Assembly: GCF_000003815.2 (NCBI RefSeq)
Contig: NC_049988.1
Location: forward strand, 22,032,543 to 22,096,542
Reading direction: 5' to 3'
Length of the DNA: 64,000 nt
From: Branchiostoma floridae
Lineage: Eukaryota > Chordata > Leptocardii > Amphioxiformes > Branchiostomatidae
In this document: in pieces, positions 52,025 to 63,990 of the stretch
Position numbering within the stretch: the stretch's first letter is position 1
Layout: each line of letters starts with the position of its first letter
Program-made: the position numbers and the translations under genes
The notes under the pieces: generated by a model
Seen by the model: the letters and a program-made list of their open reading frames with translations, nothing else
The model's database searches: none
Told to the model about the DNA's origin: nothing

Positions 52025-53128
52025 CCCTCTCAGCACGAAAAGCCATTTTCGTGGCTTTCCCGTAGACCGCGAGAAGCCACGTACGGGGCTTCGTACGTCA
52101 CGTTTTGGATTTTGAACTCCCTGCCCACCATCATGACGAATCCCACAACTAGAACGCTGGTAATTGTAAGAGAACCAATCAATCAGAAAACATACAGCAT
52201 TTTGACTTCATTCAAACCTTATTTGAACGTAATCCAGACGCTAGATAATCATGAGTGCTTCAGGGGCCTCATCGGCCGATAATGAAGATTTAGTGGAGGC
52301 TCCCACCAGCGGGGAAAGTGACGAACAACAAGGTAAACAACGGGGGTTTTTTTGTTGAATATTAGCTAATGTCTCTTCATGCCAGGTTTGCGGTTTCGTA
52401 CTGCTAATATCTAGCTGCATTTTACAGGTTTGCGATAGCAAAACCTGTTCTGTTTTACAGGCTTGCGATAGCAAACCTTTTTTTTTTCAATTTTTTTTTT
52501 TTTCAAATTTTTTTTTTTAGATATTGTCAGAGCTTGTAGTTATACTTATGTGAACATATAAATGAAAGTGGTTGGAAGTTGTACTATTTTTTAAATAATA
52601 TGACTACAATTTTTCCTCAACAAAACAACAATTTCACATGATAATACAACAATACAAAAAACATGTGATTATTATAAACTATATTTTGGTTTTCTCCCCA
52701 GCATCCAGCAGTGACAACATCGATGAAGATGATGAGCAGTGTGAAGATGTTTGATGCCCATCACATAATACCAGCATTGCTCTTGTATTATAATGTATTT
52801 CTGTGTAGTTTCAGGATAAGTAAAGTATGTTTTTGCCCCTGAATGGACTTTTTATTTTGTGAGACATGTTTTTGTTTTGTTTTGCATATTGTGTTTTTGT
52901 TTATTGTTATTACTATTACTACTATCAGATTGATGGTATGATGTTTATTTTGCTTTTATTGGAAAGGCCAGTCTGTGAGCTTTCCAGAAATATATAGTTT
53001 TCCTAGTCTACTCCTTACATAGCAGCTGTAATAATAATTAACAAAAAGTACTAATTGACACCTGTATAGACTGAAATTATATGTCGTATATGGTATACAG
53101 GAAAAAATTTTATGACGTGCTGAGAGGG
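52025..53128 (+). mobile_element. piggyBac-type non-autonomous element with TTAA flanks
   Basis: Termini CCCTCTCAGCACG and CGTGCTGAGAGGG are perfect inverted repeats; TTAA at 52021-52024 and 53129-53132, the piggyBac hallmark. At 1,104 bp it lacks a transposase core but keeps a short spliced acidic reading frame. Confidence 0.92.
52251..52756 (+). pseudogene. Relic N-terminal acidic frame of a piggyBac-type transposase
   Basis: From the ATG at about 52251 the frame reads MSASGASSADNEDLVEAP to ESDEQQ; donor CAAG|GTAAAC at about 52332. An acceptor TTCTCCCCAG at about 52702 joins in frame to SSSDNIDEDDEQCEDV and TGA. The acidic, Ser-rich start is typical of the N-terminus of piggyBac transposases; the catalytic DDE part is missing. 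The link to transposase is inferred from the terminal repeats. Confidence 0.5.
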
Positions 53129-53432
53129 TTAACATACTCGTCTGTCGTGCTTCCCAAATGCACCCTACTATAATTTTATCCGCGTCGATGTCAGTCACCT
53201 TGCGGTCCTTAACTATAGGAAGCCCCATAGGCCGAAAACTGTATCCTGCTACCTCAATGCCGCAGATGGAAAAGTAGGTTGAAGGGAGCGAGCAAGGCCC
53301 TTTTAAACTAAGCTCCTTGGAGGAAATAAACTGAACTAAGTAGTTTATGTACATTTTCTGGGTTTACAGTTTACCAGGAGCCAGCTGGAGCCAACACAGG
53401 GTCTCACTCCAGGCCGGTGGTCTATCTCTATA

Positions 53433-53791
53433 CAGGGCTTGAAATACTGGGTGCATGTGCACCCAGGTGCACCCAAAATTGGAGCTGTGCACCCAATTTT
53501 TTTCTGTGGGTGCACAGGGTGCACTCAAATATTTTCTTACGTTTATGTATGAAAAGTTCAAAGTATACTAGACGTATACATCATATTATTGACATCTAAG
53601 TGTTAGAAAGATAGTAAAAATGTCTGTCATGGTACTTGTTTAAGAGTTACGATCAGATAGCTTGTAACTACGTTTTATTATTAGGTTATTACTTAAACTT
53701 AAGTGGTGCACCCAAACATTTTTTGGTGCACCCAATTTTTTTAGCTGGGTGCACCAGTGCACCTAATCCCAAAAATGAATTTCGAGCCCTG
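53433..53791. mobile_element. CAGGGCTYGAAAT-ended MITE with 5-bp duplication
   Basis: Termini CAGGGCTTGAAAT and ATTTCGAGCCCTG; CTATA on both sides (53428-53432, 53792-53796). Interior of GGTGCACCCA palindromic repeats. Confidence 0.83.
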
Positions 53792-53799
53792 CTATAGAA

Positions 53800-54440
53800 T
53801 GTGTTTGGAATGTGGTCAGCGATTAAGGGCCCCACTTTTCGGATAGCGAATGGAGCCTCTCCTCAAAACATGGCAGAATCTGTCACTTACTTTGTCGAAG
53901 ATTTGTTACATTGATATTTCCGTATCATGCCACATGTACACTTACATCAAGATACATCTTGCATGTTACTACAATAAAGATGCAGCAAACTGTTTCTGTG
54001 ACCCAAAACCCTTGTATCCTGACACTACGAATGTTTACCTCTCAAAATAGAAGTGGGACCTCAGGTTTTGACAGATGTAAACAATTCTGCCCCAAACCTA
54101 AACCTTGGCTATGCTGTTTGCTTCAATGTCAACATATTCTCCTTTCATGAAAAAAAGCTTTTATTTCATGATCTATATTTCACTGATCATGATACAAAGT
54201 AAAAATATAACTTTGATATCATAATCTTTGTAAAACTTTGTAAAAATGGTAAACTTTTCAGAAACCTTGCTACTACATTACTTGACATTTATCACATAAC
54301 AATGAACACTAGTAGTCAAAACGACTTTGGCAGTTTATAGAAAAAGTTAGATGTTACAGACTTTCAGTACATGTGTACATGCCCTTTCCAAATCCCCTTA
54401 GGCTAGCATTGCTAACACAACGCGCGGCCTTCGATTTGTG
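53800..54440. other. Nothing recognised
   Basis: AT-rich; short frames only. Confidence 0.35.
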
Positions 54441-54449
54441 CCTTTCCAC

Positions 54450-56530
54450 CAATGTTTGGACCCTTACAGCATGAGAACGTGTTGGCATTTCCGTTCGGCG
54501 CGCCGGTTTCACAGCTCCCCTGCGTCTATTGTTACAAACATGTAACCCGATCCCCTGTCCAAGCTGAGAACATTCCTACCTGGGGATCTGGGCAGCGGAG
54601 ATGCCTCCACTATAAACATGTTCTGCACCAAAGGAACTCAGGTATTCTCACACAGGAGTGTACAGGTGGACAATACAACAATGCTCACTTTCAGGTAGGA
54701 CAACGAAAAGCTGACATCGCAAAAGAACTCAAATTAATGTTTGGAAAAATTCTACAGTTAAGGAATTTTTGGCATGACTTGACATTGGTAACATTTACTA
54801 GAATTGTCCTTATACACAATTGTACGGGTAGTTGTAACATGAATAGCAGAATTCTGGGCCACAAGACCTGCTGTGTCAAAGTACATGTATGTACCAGTGA
54901 TACGTTAAACATGTTCTGCATCAAAGGAACTCAGGTATTCTCACTCAGGTGAGTACAGGTGGACAATACAACAATGCTCACTTTCAGGTAGGGCAATGAC
55001 AAGCTGAGATCCCTGGTCGAGACATTGCTTCGACCTACCAGCAAAGAATGCCCGATCCTAAACATGACTGTAGTTGTGAAAATAATTTCATCAGGTTGGT
55101 AGCACATAGGATATAGGGCAATTCTTTTTTTTTTCCAACAGCAGGTACTCTCAGACAACTTTGTCACAGCTTCTAACTGGAGTTCTTCTTCTCACAGTTA
55201 TACCCTCATATATGTAGCGCCACCTACATCGGCTACATATAGCGGTAAGCAGAACTCCTATGACTGTCGTTGTGACACGGAAAGCAAAATTCTGGCCCAC
55301 AGAACCTTAATTGTATCAATTCTACAGATTAAAGACATTCTGGTCTGACTTGAGACAATTTTCATTTTTCATTTGACATTACAGAAATGTTGGAATACTA
55401 CTTGTTAACATGGCAAGAATAAGACTAAGAACCAACTTGTCAATGAAACCGATATAATCGTACCTACATGTGTAGGGATGCCTCGGATATCAAGAGTTCG
55501 GCACCAAAGGTGCCGAAGTATTCCGACCACAGAGTGCAGTCAGACAGTACAACAATGGTCACTTTCAGTCAGTACAGGTTTGCATTGCCATATCCACTGG
55601 CCTGACAAGAAACCAATATGTGGGCTCTTCCCCTACCATAAACATGTTCTGCATGGGGGGCCTACAGGTATTCATTCAGGGGATGCCTTCAGACAACGCA
55701 CAATGACACAATGGTCACTTTCAGCTGAGACACCGAAAATTTGAAATACCGTGTAGCAAACATTCTCAAGCAAAATTCCCAAAGCATATAAGAAAGTATG
55801 GTGATTTTGCTCGACTCTTGATTTATTTTCCACGTTTTAAGTAAGAGAATGTAAGAAGATTTACTTTTTTGCGCAATGTGGCCAAATCACTTCCATTTGT
55901 TGTTTCTAGACTGAAATATTACCATGAAAACAGAGTCTGAGATCTGTACCTTGGTACACATAGTATCAGGGAGTGAATGTACAGCATGTACCATAAGATA
56001 CAATTTTTGTCCTAGATTTTTGTTTTCATGTCACAAATACTCAGTGAAATAGCTAAATTTTTAAATCAAAATCTCAAGAAACAATGAAATAAATTGTTGT
56101 AGCCAAAGTTTACTCATTAAAACAAGGAGCCCCCCTAAAACAAGGAGCCCCCCTAAAACAAGGAGCCCCCTTAACAAGGAGGCCCCCTAACAAGGAGCCC
56201 CCCTAACAAGGAGCCCTCCTAACAAAGACACCAATATGTCTGCATCGGCTCTTTTTTAACCATAAACGTTTTCTGTTCCGTGGACTAGCTTTTTGTTTTC
56301 ATGTTGACCAAGAGCTAAATTTTTACCACAAAATGTCCAAGAAACAATGAAATAAATTGAAGCCCAAGAATACTCAGCAAACTTCATTAAAACAAGGACA
56401 AAGACACCAATATGTCTGCGACAGCTCTTCTTTAACCATAAACACGCCATGCTCCGCAAGATTGCAGGTATGCACGCTGGAGTGGGCAGTGCGACAATGG
56501 CGACCTGTCTCCGAGAGACGGCGTAAGAAC
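54450..56530 (+). repeat. Degenerate large tandem repeat with donor-like CAGGTATTC
   Basis: Units near 54608, 54908, 55500, 55642, 56263 and 56445 share AACATGTTCTGCA.CAAAGGA or variants, CTCAGGTATTC, then ACAATACAACAATG.TCACTT and TTTCAG. It looks like another exon-end array, but no parent exon was identified. Confidence 0.65.
56105..56225. repeat. Minisatellite of AACAAGGAGCCCCCCTAA
   Basis: Six short units of 16-20 bp. Confidence 0.92.
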
Positions 56531-56599
56531 GGTAGCTGCCGGAACATCCCATGCCGCGCCACGGTTTGCGGCGATGCGTGGAGAAGCGATCGCCGTGTC

Positions 56600-57045
56600 A
56601 GGCTGCCGAGTTACATGCAAATAACTGGGACTTGTTCCCCTGTACGGACACTGGGGCTCTGTGTCATAGGGTACAACCTGACCAAGAAGAACACTTGAGG
56701 GACAGTGTCATATAGTTAGGGATGTTCACATAATTATACAACATCAGGTACAGGACTGTTGTCCAGCGTTAGTGTTACTGTTTGTTGAGTTACATGTAAA
56801 TAACTCAAGACTTGTTCTTCTGTATGGACACTGGGGCTCCGTGTCACAGGGTACAACCTGACCAAGAAGAACACTCGAGGGACAGTGTCATAGTTAGGGA
56901 TGTTCACTTAAATATATAACATCAGGTACAGGACTGTTGTCCAGCGCTAGTGTTACTGTTTGCCGAGTTACATGCAAATAACTCAAGACCTGTTCTTCTG
57001 TACGGACACTGGGGCTTTGTGTCATAGGTCACTCTAGTGTAGGGC
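56600..57045. repeat. Three-copy tandem repeat, about 180-bp unit, with octamer motif
   Basis: Units start near 56609, 56787 and 56966 with GAGTTACATGCAAATAACT (the middle one has ATGTAAAT); they share GACACTGGGGCT and GGTACAACCTGACCAAGAAG. Confidence 0.92.
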
Positions 57046-57369
57046 CAAACCTGACCACTCAAAATCTAGAGGTTTAAGTACAGGTCAGACCTACATATGT
57101 ACCTGAACTATTTGGAAAAGTAACCTACGTCTTTAATTATGACAAAAACGACAGATGATTCGGGTACCTTATGCAGTCTGAAAGAACCCATAGTTTGACA
57201 GAAAAAACAGAGAAGACCGTTGAACAGCCAGATCTGAAAAGCGCCTCTCACATGTCCCTCTATCCAGTCCATTAATTTAGGAAGCGAAATAATCTCTAAC
57301 ACAAACAGGTCAATAAACAATCCTTGTGTTACAGGGGCAAACACGTGTTCTGCACACAAATGCCAAATA

Positions 57370-57730
57370 CAGTCAAACCTGTACATGTACAAGTGACCAT
57401 CTCTGCATAAGGCCACACCACGGATTTTCCGTAAAATGAAAATAAATATACTTAACTGAAAAAACATCATGAAAACAAAGCCCAAGGACCAGAGGTATGC
57501 CTTGGTGCACTCAGCTTTATGAAGTGAATACAGTCATATTCAAGTTTTCCTCCCTGCCTGTTCCATTTATGATGTCTGCTTGGTACATTTTCACTTTAAA
57601 AATATCCATGAACCAACAAATTAAATTGGTGTGACCTAAGGACGACCTGGCCAATGCATGAAAACATTTTTGGTGGTCCCTTAAATAATTTTTCCCATTC
57701 ACACAAGCACACAAGCATAGTGGCCACGTA
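57370..57730. mobile_element. CAGTCAAACC-type MITE interrupted by a second MITE
   Basis: Begins TA|CAGTCAAACCTGTAC, continues AAGTGACCATCTCTGCATAA, resumes after the insertion with GACGACCTGGCCAATG and TAATTTTTCCCATTCACACA, as in the uninterrupted copy at 62350-62555. Confidence 0.78.
57411..57636. mobile_element. PIF/Harbinger-like MITE nested in another MITE
   Basis: Termini GGCCACACCACGGATTT and AAATTAAATTGGTGTGACC; TAA on both sides (57408-57410, 57637-57639). Confidence 0.8.
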
Positions 57731-58274
57731 GACCAGATTTTATTAGTCTCCTAAGTTGTGTTCTTGGGCAATTTTGACTAAGTAACAATCTTTAACGGGT
57801 AAATAATATTTGAACAAGTCCTTTTCGTGTGAATTAAACATAAAAGATAAAAAAAGACTGAACACATTCCTTCAGTAGCAGTGTTTCCCGACATGACAGC
57901 TCGACCCGACCAACAGAAATAGCGAACAAACAGCTAAACCTGGAGGCAAATGTTTAACAGCAAACATTTGGATTGTCCACACGATGGAAAAGCCCCGCGT
58001 TAGCGCCGACATGAGGACGTTAATCTGAAATGTTTGTCTGCACGTGGGTAAGACCCGGCTTTGGGCTCGTTTTAAGGGATTTAAATCATTCAATAGAAAA
58101 TCCCCCCCGGAAAAACCCGGTAATCAAGTTTCCTGGGTCGCTGTAGTTGGTAATGAGATAGAGCTGAAGCGCAGCGTGTTTTCCCCGGGCGTAAGCCCAA
58201 CATCTGTATACTTCTACATACATGTGTCACACAGGGCTTTCCCAGCCTATGGAATTATGCTCCTGACATCGAAA

Positions 58275-58690
58275 TTCTGTATCTGTATCTGTATCTATAT
58301 AGCCAGTATAACCGCCGTTCGGCGTAACACACCAGCTTCGCAGGCACGTGGCATGGCAGCAGCTGGTTATATTACACCGAACGACTCGTTACCCCTAACT
58401 TTTGCACATCTATCTGCAAGCGTTCATTAAAACTATCCAGGGAAGATGCCCCTACTGTACTTGGTGATAACAAATTCCACTCTACGATAGTTCTGGGAAA
58501 GTACGAATTTTTTAACACATCAATCCTAGGATGGTAACTTTGGTATTTGAAGGCATGACTGTTTCTTGTTCTTTTTTGAGCTAACAAATTTCTTTTTTGA
58601 AATTTTGAACGTATCAAAAAAATCAAAATGGAATTAAATTCAAGGACCCAGCAAGGTGTTCCATGTCTAAGAAACACAGCAAGACGTTCC
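58275..58690 (-). mobile_element. LINE fragment (reverse-transcriptase C-terminus and 3' tail)
   Basis: The minus strand encodes RTRNSHAFKYQSYHPRIDVL, then SYFPRTIVEWNLL and SSLDSFNERL. This is the motif order (RTR...Y...SFFPRTI.EWN.LP...SLD.F...L) at the end of CR1/L2/Jockey-type reverse transcriptases. It ends in a 3' tail containing GATACAGATACAG. The 5' part is missing, so it is a dead copy. Confidence 0.85.
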
Positions 58691-59540
58691 CACCCCCTTC
58701 AAGGAGCCAATAAGGTGTTCCCCATGTCTAAGGAACCCATAAAGATGTTCAGTAATAAGGTGTTCCATGTCTAGGAAACTCAGTAAGACGTTCCCACCCC
58801 CTTCAAGGAGCCAATAAGGTGTTTCCTCTGTCTAAGGAACCTTCTAAGATGTTCCCACCCCATTCAAGAACCCAGAAGACATTCCCACCCCCTTTAAGGA
58901 CCCAGTAAGGTGTTCCATCTATCTAAAGAACCCTTTGTAAGACGTTGCTGCCCCCTTTAAGAACCCAGAAGACATTCCCACCCCCTTTAAGGAGCCAGTA
59001 AGGTGTTCCCCCCTTCTAAGGAACCCTTTATAAGACATTGCCGCCCCCTGTAAGACGTTGCTGCCCCCTCTAAGAACCCAGACGACGTTCCTACCCACTT
59101 TCAGGACCCAGTCAGGTGTTCCCTCTCTCTAAGGAACCCAGTAAGACATTGCCGCCCCTGTAAGACGTTGCCGCCCCCTTTAAGAACCCAGAAGACGTTC
59201 CTACCCACTTTCAGGACCCAATAAGGTGTTCCCCCCTTCTAAGGAACCCTTTATAAGACATTGCCACCCCCTGTAAGACGTTGCTGCCCCCTCTAAGAAC
59301 CCAGACGACGTTCCTATCCACTTTCAGGACCCAGTAACTAAGGTGTTCCCTCCTTCTAAGGAACCCTTTATAAGACATTGCTGTCCCCTGTAAGACACTG
59401 CCACCCCCTTTAAAGTTTAAGAACCCAGGAGACATTCCTACCCACTTTCAGGTTATAAGGTGTTCCCTCCTTCTAAGGAACCCTTTATAAGACATTGCTG
59501 TCCCCTGTAAGACGTTGCCGCCCCCTGTAAGAACCCCAGC
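58640..59540. repeat. Minisatellite, compound units of about 110-130 bp
   Basis: Repeats of AGTAAGGTGTTCCCTC, CTAAGGAACCCTTTATAAGA, CATTGCCGCCCCCTGTAAGA and CGTTCCTACCCACTTTCAGG. The minus-strand open frames in it are by-products. Confidence 0.93.
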
Positions 59541-59559
59541 CTGCCTGCTGAGGTGCAGC

Positions 59560-60140
59560 CTTGACCCCACACTAACATTGTTCAGGCAGACTCAGCTGTA
59601 AGTCATTACTGGCTGGCTGTGGGGCTGGGGTAGGAGAGGTGTTCAAGGTCTCATTGATGAGTTTCATCTTCCCATAGACTTCTATGTTATAATTCGTGGT
59701 TTAAATGGGCGCGTTCATAATGAAGCTACGTGAAATTTCAGCAGATTTTTCATTCTATGTCGAGCACATTTACCCTATATCGTGGGAAAAAATGCCAACG
59801 TAAACTAGACATTGGAATTTTTTTTATAGCAATTACAAACTACGATTAGTCAATCCCCAAAAAAGGCACTTTTTCGCTGCTGGTGTACAACCGCACCACT
59901 CAGAACCCACGACTGTGTACCTCCGACCTAGCACGCGGCTACAAAACTTTACCTGCTAATTTCTTCAGTTACAAACAAGCTTTCACCAAACTGACTTTTG
60001 GGATCAGTTCCGCTGGCTAAAAGGGAATTTCTCACCGCTAAAAACATGCGTCCGTGCAGCCGTTCATTTTTGGCTCGGATCTCTTTTAGGGTACCCACTT
60101 GCGGAGTAATACATCAATGAGACCTCAATTCTACAGGGCT
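59560..60140. other. Nothing recognised
   Basis: No supported frame or repeat. Confidence 0.35.
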
Positions 60141-60144
60141 ATAC

Positions 60145-60345
60145 ATTCATATGCAGAAATACTGTTTTCTGCATACCTGCACTGGTGCATGTAGGTAACA
60201 TTGAAAATTCTCCCAGATGTGTCACTGACGAAAGATGGAGGATGCCATCTGAAACGTCTGACCATTTCCAAAATCATATCCAGGTGCTTGAGTAACTATT
60301 TTTGGCATATCTTATTACCTGGATGTCTAACCTTCATCGACGGAC
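60145..60345. mobile_element. Two truncated MITE pieces
   Basis: CAGGGCTATACATTC with TGCATACCTGCACTGGTGCA (CAGGGCTCGAAAT family) runs directly into GTGTCACTGACGAAAGATGG, CCATTTCCAAAATCATATCC and TTACCTGGATGTCTAACCTT (foldback family). Confidence 0.65.
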
Positions 60346-60369
60346 AAAGATTATAGGTTTGCACCTTTC

Positions 60370-61110
60370 CTAATCACAGAGTTTAGAACAGGTAAAGAAA
60401 TTACAGGTGTGTGACCTTAAGTAGACTCTCACACCTGATGATCTGGCCTTGGGACCTTGTGAGACATTACAGGCCAGCTCCTGAGAGAAAAGGGGAAGGA
60501 ATGCTCTGTGGAATGCTGCAACAAGGAGCTCAAATGACCTCGCCTTTTTAATAGGATACATTTGTAGAGATGGAAATTATACAGGAGGCCCAAGCAAAGG
60601 CAGAAAAAACACTTTGGGAATTGGGAAGTACCCTAAGAGCTGCCTAGGGACAGAGACAGAAATTATAGGTGTGCTTGTGCAAGATTTAAGGAATACCCAG
60701 GGCTCTGGGAAAATTCCATCGCTGCAAAGCAGATCTAAAATTGTCTTGGGACAGATACAGAAATTATACCGGAGTGAGCTTCTAGAGAAGGAAGCAGAAA
60801 CAAACTGGTGAAATTCTGCAGCTGAAATGATCGGACCTTGGGTCAGATACAGAAAATATTGCAGGTATGCTCCTGCAAAACAAATACTCATCTTAAAATT
60901 TCCTTCAATGCTGAACGGATTTACAACCAGGTCTTGGGACAGACACAGAAATTATACAGAAGAGCTCCTAGAAGAGGAAGTCTGGTAAAATTCCACCCGT
61001 CCCAACCCACCTAAACGACCAACCTACCTTAACGACCAACCCAGCTTAACGACCAACCCAGCTTAACGACTGTCCTTGGACAGATAGAGAAATTACAGCT
61101 GTAATGGTTA
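60370..61110. repeat. Degenerate minisatellite, about 95-120-bp unit
   Basis: Recurring TTGGGACAGA.ACAGAAATTA, then AG.TCCT.GAGAAGGAAG and GGTGAAATTC. Between 61005 and 61075 a 22-bp unit CTTAACGACCAACCCAG repeats. Confidence 0.8.
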
Positions 61111-61194
61111 TAATGAGACTACTGGCGACCAGGGGCACATTAAAGAACATCTCAGCAATTCTCCTGTCCAGTCAGTTTTAATTGTGCTCTTACA

Positions 61195-61380
61195 GGAAAC
61201 TCTGGGGCTCTGAAAGGGGGAGCTATGGGGCTGTTAAAGGGGGGACTCTGGGGCTCTTAAAGGGGGGAACTCTGGGGCTCTTCAAGGGGTGGACTCTGGG
61301 GCTCTTAAAGGGGGGACTCTTAAAGGGGGGACTCTGGGGCTCTTAAAGGGGGACTCTGGGGCTCTGAAAGGGGGAACTGT
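61195..61380. repeat. Minisatellite GGGGCTCTTAAAGGGGGGACTC
   Basis: Seven to eight units of 20-30 bp. Confidence 0.94.
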
Positions 61381-61727
61381 TACATGTAACTAATTATGTT
61401 TTATCATATATATCTGATATCAAGAAATAAATACAAGCTTGTGCACATACATGTAGGTAGGGAAAAGAGGTGCCCCAACTGCAAAATGTCAGGTTGCTAA
61501 TTGCACCACCTGGGTTTGAAGTTAAGTTGTGTTAAGCAAGAAGTGGTATTTCTAGCACTGTGATCAGGTAGGCTCAAGTTACTTTTATCAGCCAAACATT
61601 GCTACTGAAGTCAGAAGAGATTATTTAGTGTGTCTCCAGTTTAATTCAATACAAGATATTCAGTTATTCAATACAAGATGTCATAGATTTTGCCAACTGA
61701 GGCTGTTCATCATTCCAATCTAGAATA

Positions 61728-61790
61728 AGCCTGGATACCAGACCCCAGCCCGATCTTTGGACATCAGGCTGCGGTCTGGTATCCAGAATA
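61728..61790. mobile_element. Small hairpin element
   Basis: CTGGATACCAGACC pairs with GGTCTGGTATCCAG around a 28-bp loop. Confidence 0.75.
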
Positions 61791-62098
61791 ATCTTAAATT
61801 GGTTCGGCACACCTTTTATCAGGCATACAACACACAGGAAAATTTCTCCACACTTCTGTTGGTAACACAACCCCATGAGGAGCCACACCCAACAGGAAAC
61901 TCTCCTTCCTTTTGGAATGTTCCCGACAGGAAGCTGGAAGCTTCGGCTTGTTTGTTGTGGTTTTCCTTGGCAAACAGCAGCACAGCTCTGTCCCTACAGC
62001 CACACCTATATAAATTGTTGTTTTTTTGGACTAAAAAAAACACAGTCAGACCTGCACAAGTAGCCTCCTCTACATAAGTACCACATAGCCATTGATAT

Positions 62099-62200
62099 AC
62101 AGTCAAACCTGTACAAGTGACCATCTCTACATAGGGATCACTGAGCCAATGTGATCATTTTTTGATGACCTCTTTAAATAAATTTTTCCCATTGAGTTGA
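62099..62200. mobile_element. CAGTCAAACC-type MITE, left part
   Basis: TA|CAGTCAAACCTGTACAAGTG and GACCATCTCTACATAGGGAT. Confidence 0.7.
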
Positions 62201-62344
62201 GTTTATTAAGATACCTTTAGTCCCTGATGGAGTTAATCTTCCAGGGCTTACAACAATAAAAAGCACAATCACAAATACATTAAACATATAAAAAATTGTT
62301 AAGAATCTATAATAGACTAATATAAATTAAATTGTTGGCTTTTT

Positions 62345-62556
62345 TGACTAAAAAAACACTCAATAACCTGCACAAGTGGCCATCTCCACATAAGGTTCAC
62401 CTGGCCAATGTGATAACTGTCTTGTGGTCCTTTCAATAATTTTTCCCATAGACACAAGCATTTAGAATCCAGTCTATAGTGACCACACCTGTCCACGTAG
62501 GCTAAGATTTTATTATCGGTCCCCCGGGTGGCCTTCTTAGACAGGTTTGAACACTG
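62345..62556. mobile_element. CAGTCAAACC-type MITE, uninterrupted body
   Basis: GTGGCCATCTCCACATAAGG, TTCACCTGGCCAATGTG, right end GACAGGTTTGAACACTG. Confidence 0.68.
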
Positions 62557-62934
62557 CTAAACTTTAAGAACAACCAGAAAATAATGATGTATCCAGGCCA
62601 GCTAACTAATTGTAACCTTGATACACACAATTTTTGGGTGTCAACATAAATGTAAATTTTCCTTTCTGCCCTCCATTCGAATCTTGGCCTCTTTGCTTAA
62701 CTTCAACTCTAAAATGTCCCAAAACCAAAAACAGAACAGAAAAAAAAGATTAGCGTCACCCTAAGCACAAAACAATACTCCAAACCTTTGCACAAACGCA
62801 CTCACCTCAGCTTACCTTATTCAATAGAACGGTCATGTGTAAAAGATCACGTCTGATTTCCCATTCAGGCTGGGTTTAACTCATCTATCTCTGACCGCCG
62901 TTTGCTTTCATGCCAGACGAACGGGTGGCAAGTT

Positions 62935-63335
62935 CACGGAGTTGGCAGGCGCACAAGAAACGGTTTACGCCAGCCAAAATCTCTAAATATTTCACCATAT
63001 TTAACAATCAAAGATCACAGTATTACGCTGAGAAAGACAATCTCATGAGGGTATACATAGTGGGGAAGGTGTCCTGACGACCTTTTACAACTCGGAATAT
63101 ACATGTAGAGGAAAAACCCCAGCCTACACATGTATACGTGCATATTGTCAAGGTGGCATTTAGTTCACATCTTTGGCAAGCGCACACAAGAAATGGTGTA
63201 CGCCAGCCAAAATCTCTAAATATTTCACCATATTTAACAATCAAAGGATCACAGTTAGTATTATGCTGAGAAAGATTCTGATGAGGGTCTGCATGGGGGT
63301 TGTCCCAACAACGCTTTATGCTGACATTAGAAGAA
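62935..63335. repeat. Two-copy tandem repeat, about 225-bp unit
   Basis: ACGCCAGCCAAAATCTCTAA and TATTTCACCATATTTAACAA occur at about 62968 and 63200; both flanks match (GGCAGGCGCACAAGAAACGG / GGCAAGCGCACACAAGAAAT). Confidence 0.92.
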
Positions 63336-63654
63336 CCACGGTCCCCATGTTTTAAGCTAAAATCAAAGAAGGCAATTATGCTAAATTTGGTGACCTCGCT
63401 ACGGATTATGTGAATAAAACAGCTTATCGGACAAATTATGGGAAATCAAAATGTGCTGATTATGGAAAAGAGCATGCAGACACTCTCTACTAGCAAAATG
63501 TATTTGGGTCATATAGAAAGCGGAATAGCCTCCGAACAGGGTCGGTAGCCAGTTTTCCGTACGTGACTGCACAGATTTGCCCACGAAGATGTTTTTCGAT
63601 TAAAAAAATTGGTTCACTCGATACCTATGCTTCCAGAAAAGATTGTGGTTAGTT

Positions 63655-63990
63655 TACCATTTAGGCCATGTAGATTTGATTTTATGATGACACCCATGTG
63701 CGCGCATCAATTTTTGGCTGTTCCAAATAAAGTTTCGACCAAGCTGCAGTTTTGACATACAAAACAGCTGTAAAATGAGCACATCATAGAAAAAACAAGC
63801 AAGAATGCCAAAGTAGAGTCGAAAAGCAAAGAAGAAGATGTGACAGAACAAAATTGAAGAATCTTTTGTTCGGTATGAAATACATTTATTCAACCTTCCT
63901 GACTGCTTAGATTTTATGATTAAGGCAACTTTTTTTTGTGTGCAAAAATTTTTATTTCGCTCGCTCACATTCCATCCATGTACAACTAAC
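63655..63990. mobile_element. Second copy of the GGCCACGTTGATTT terminal-repeat element
   Basis: Shares GGCCATGTAGATTTGATTTT, ACAGCTGTAAAATGAGCACA, TTCAACCTTCCTG and ATTTCGCTCGCTCACAT with 10048-10817 but lacks the hAT-type insert. Confidence 0.75.

Noticed and set aside
59211-59435. 74-codon minus-strand frame
   Set aside because: By-product of the 58.6-59.5-kb minisatellite.
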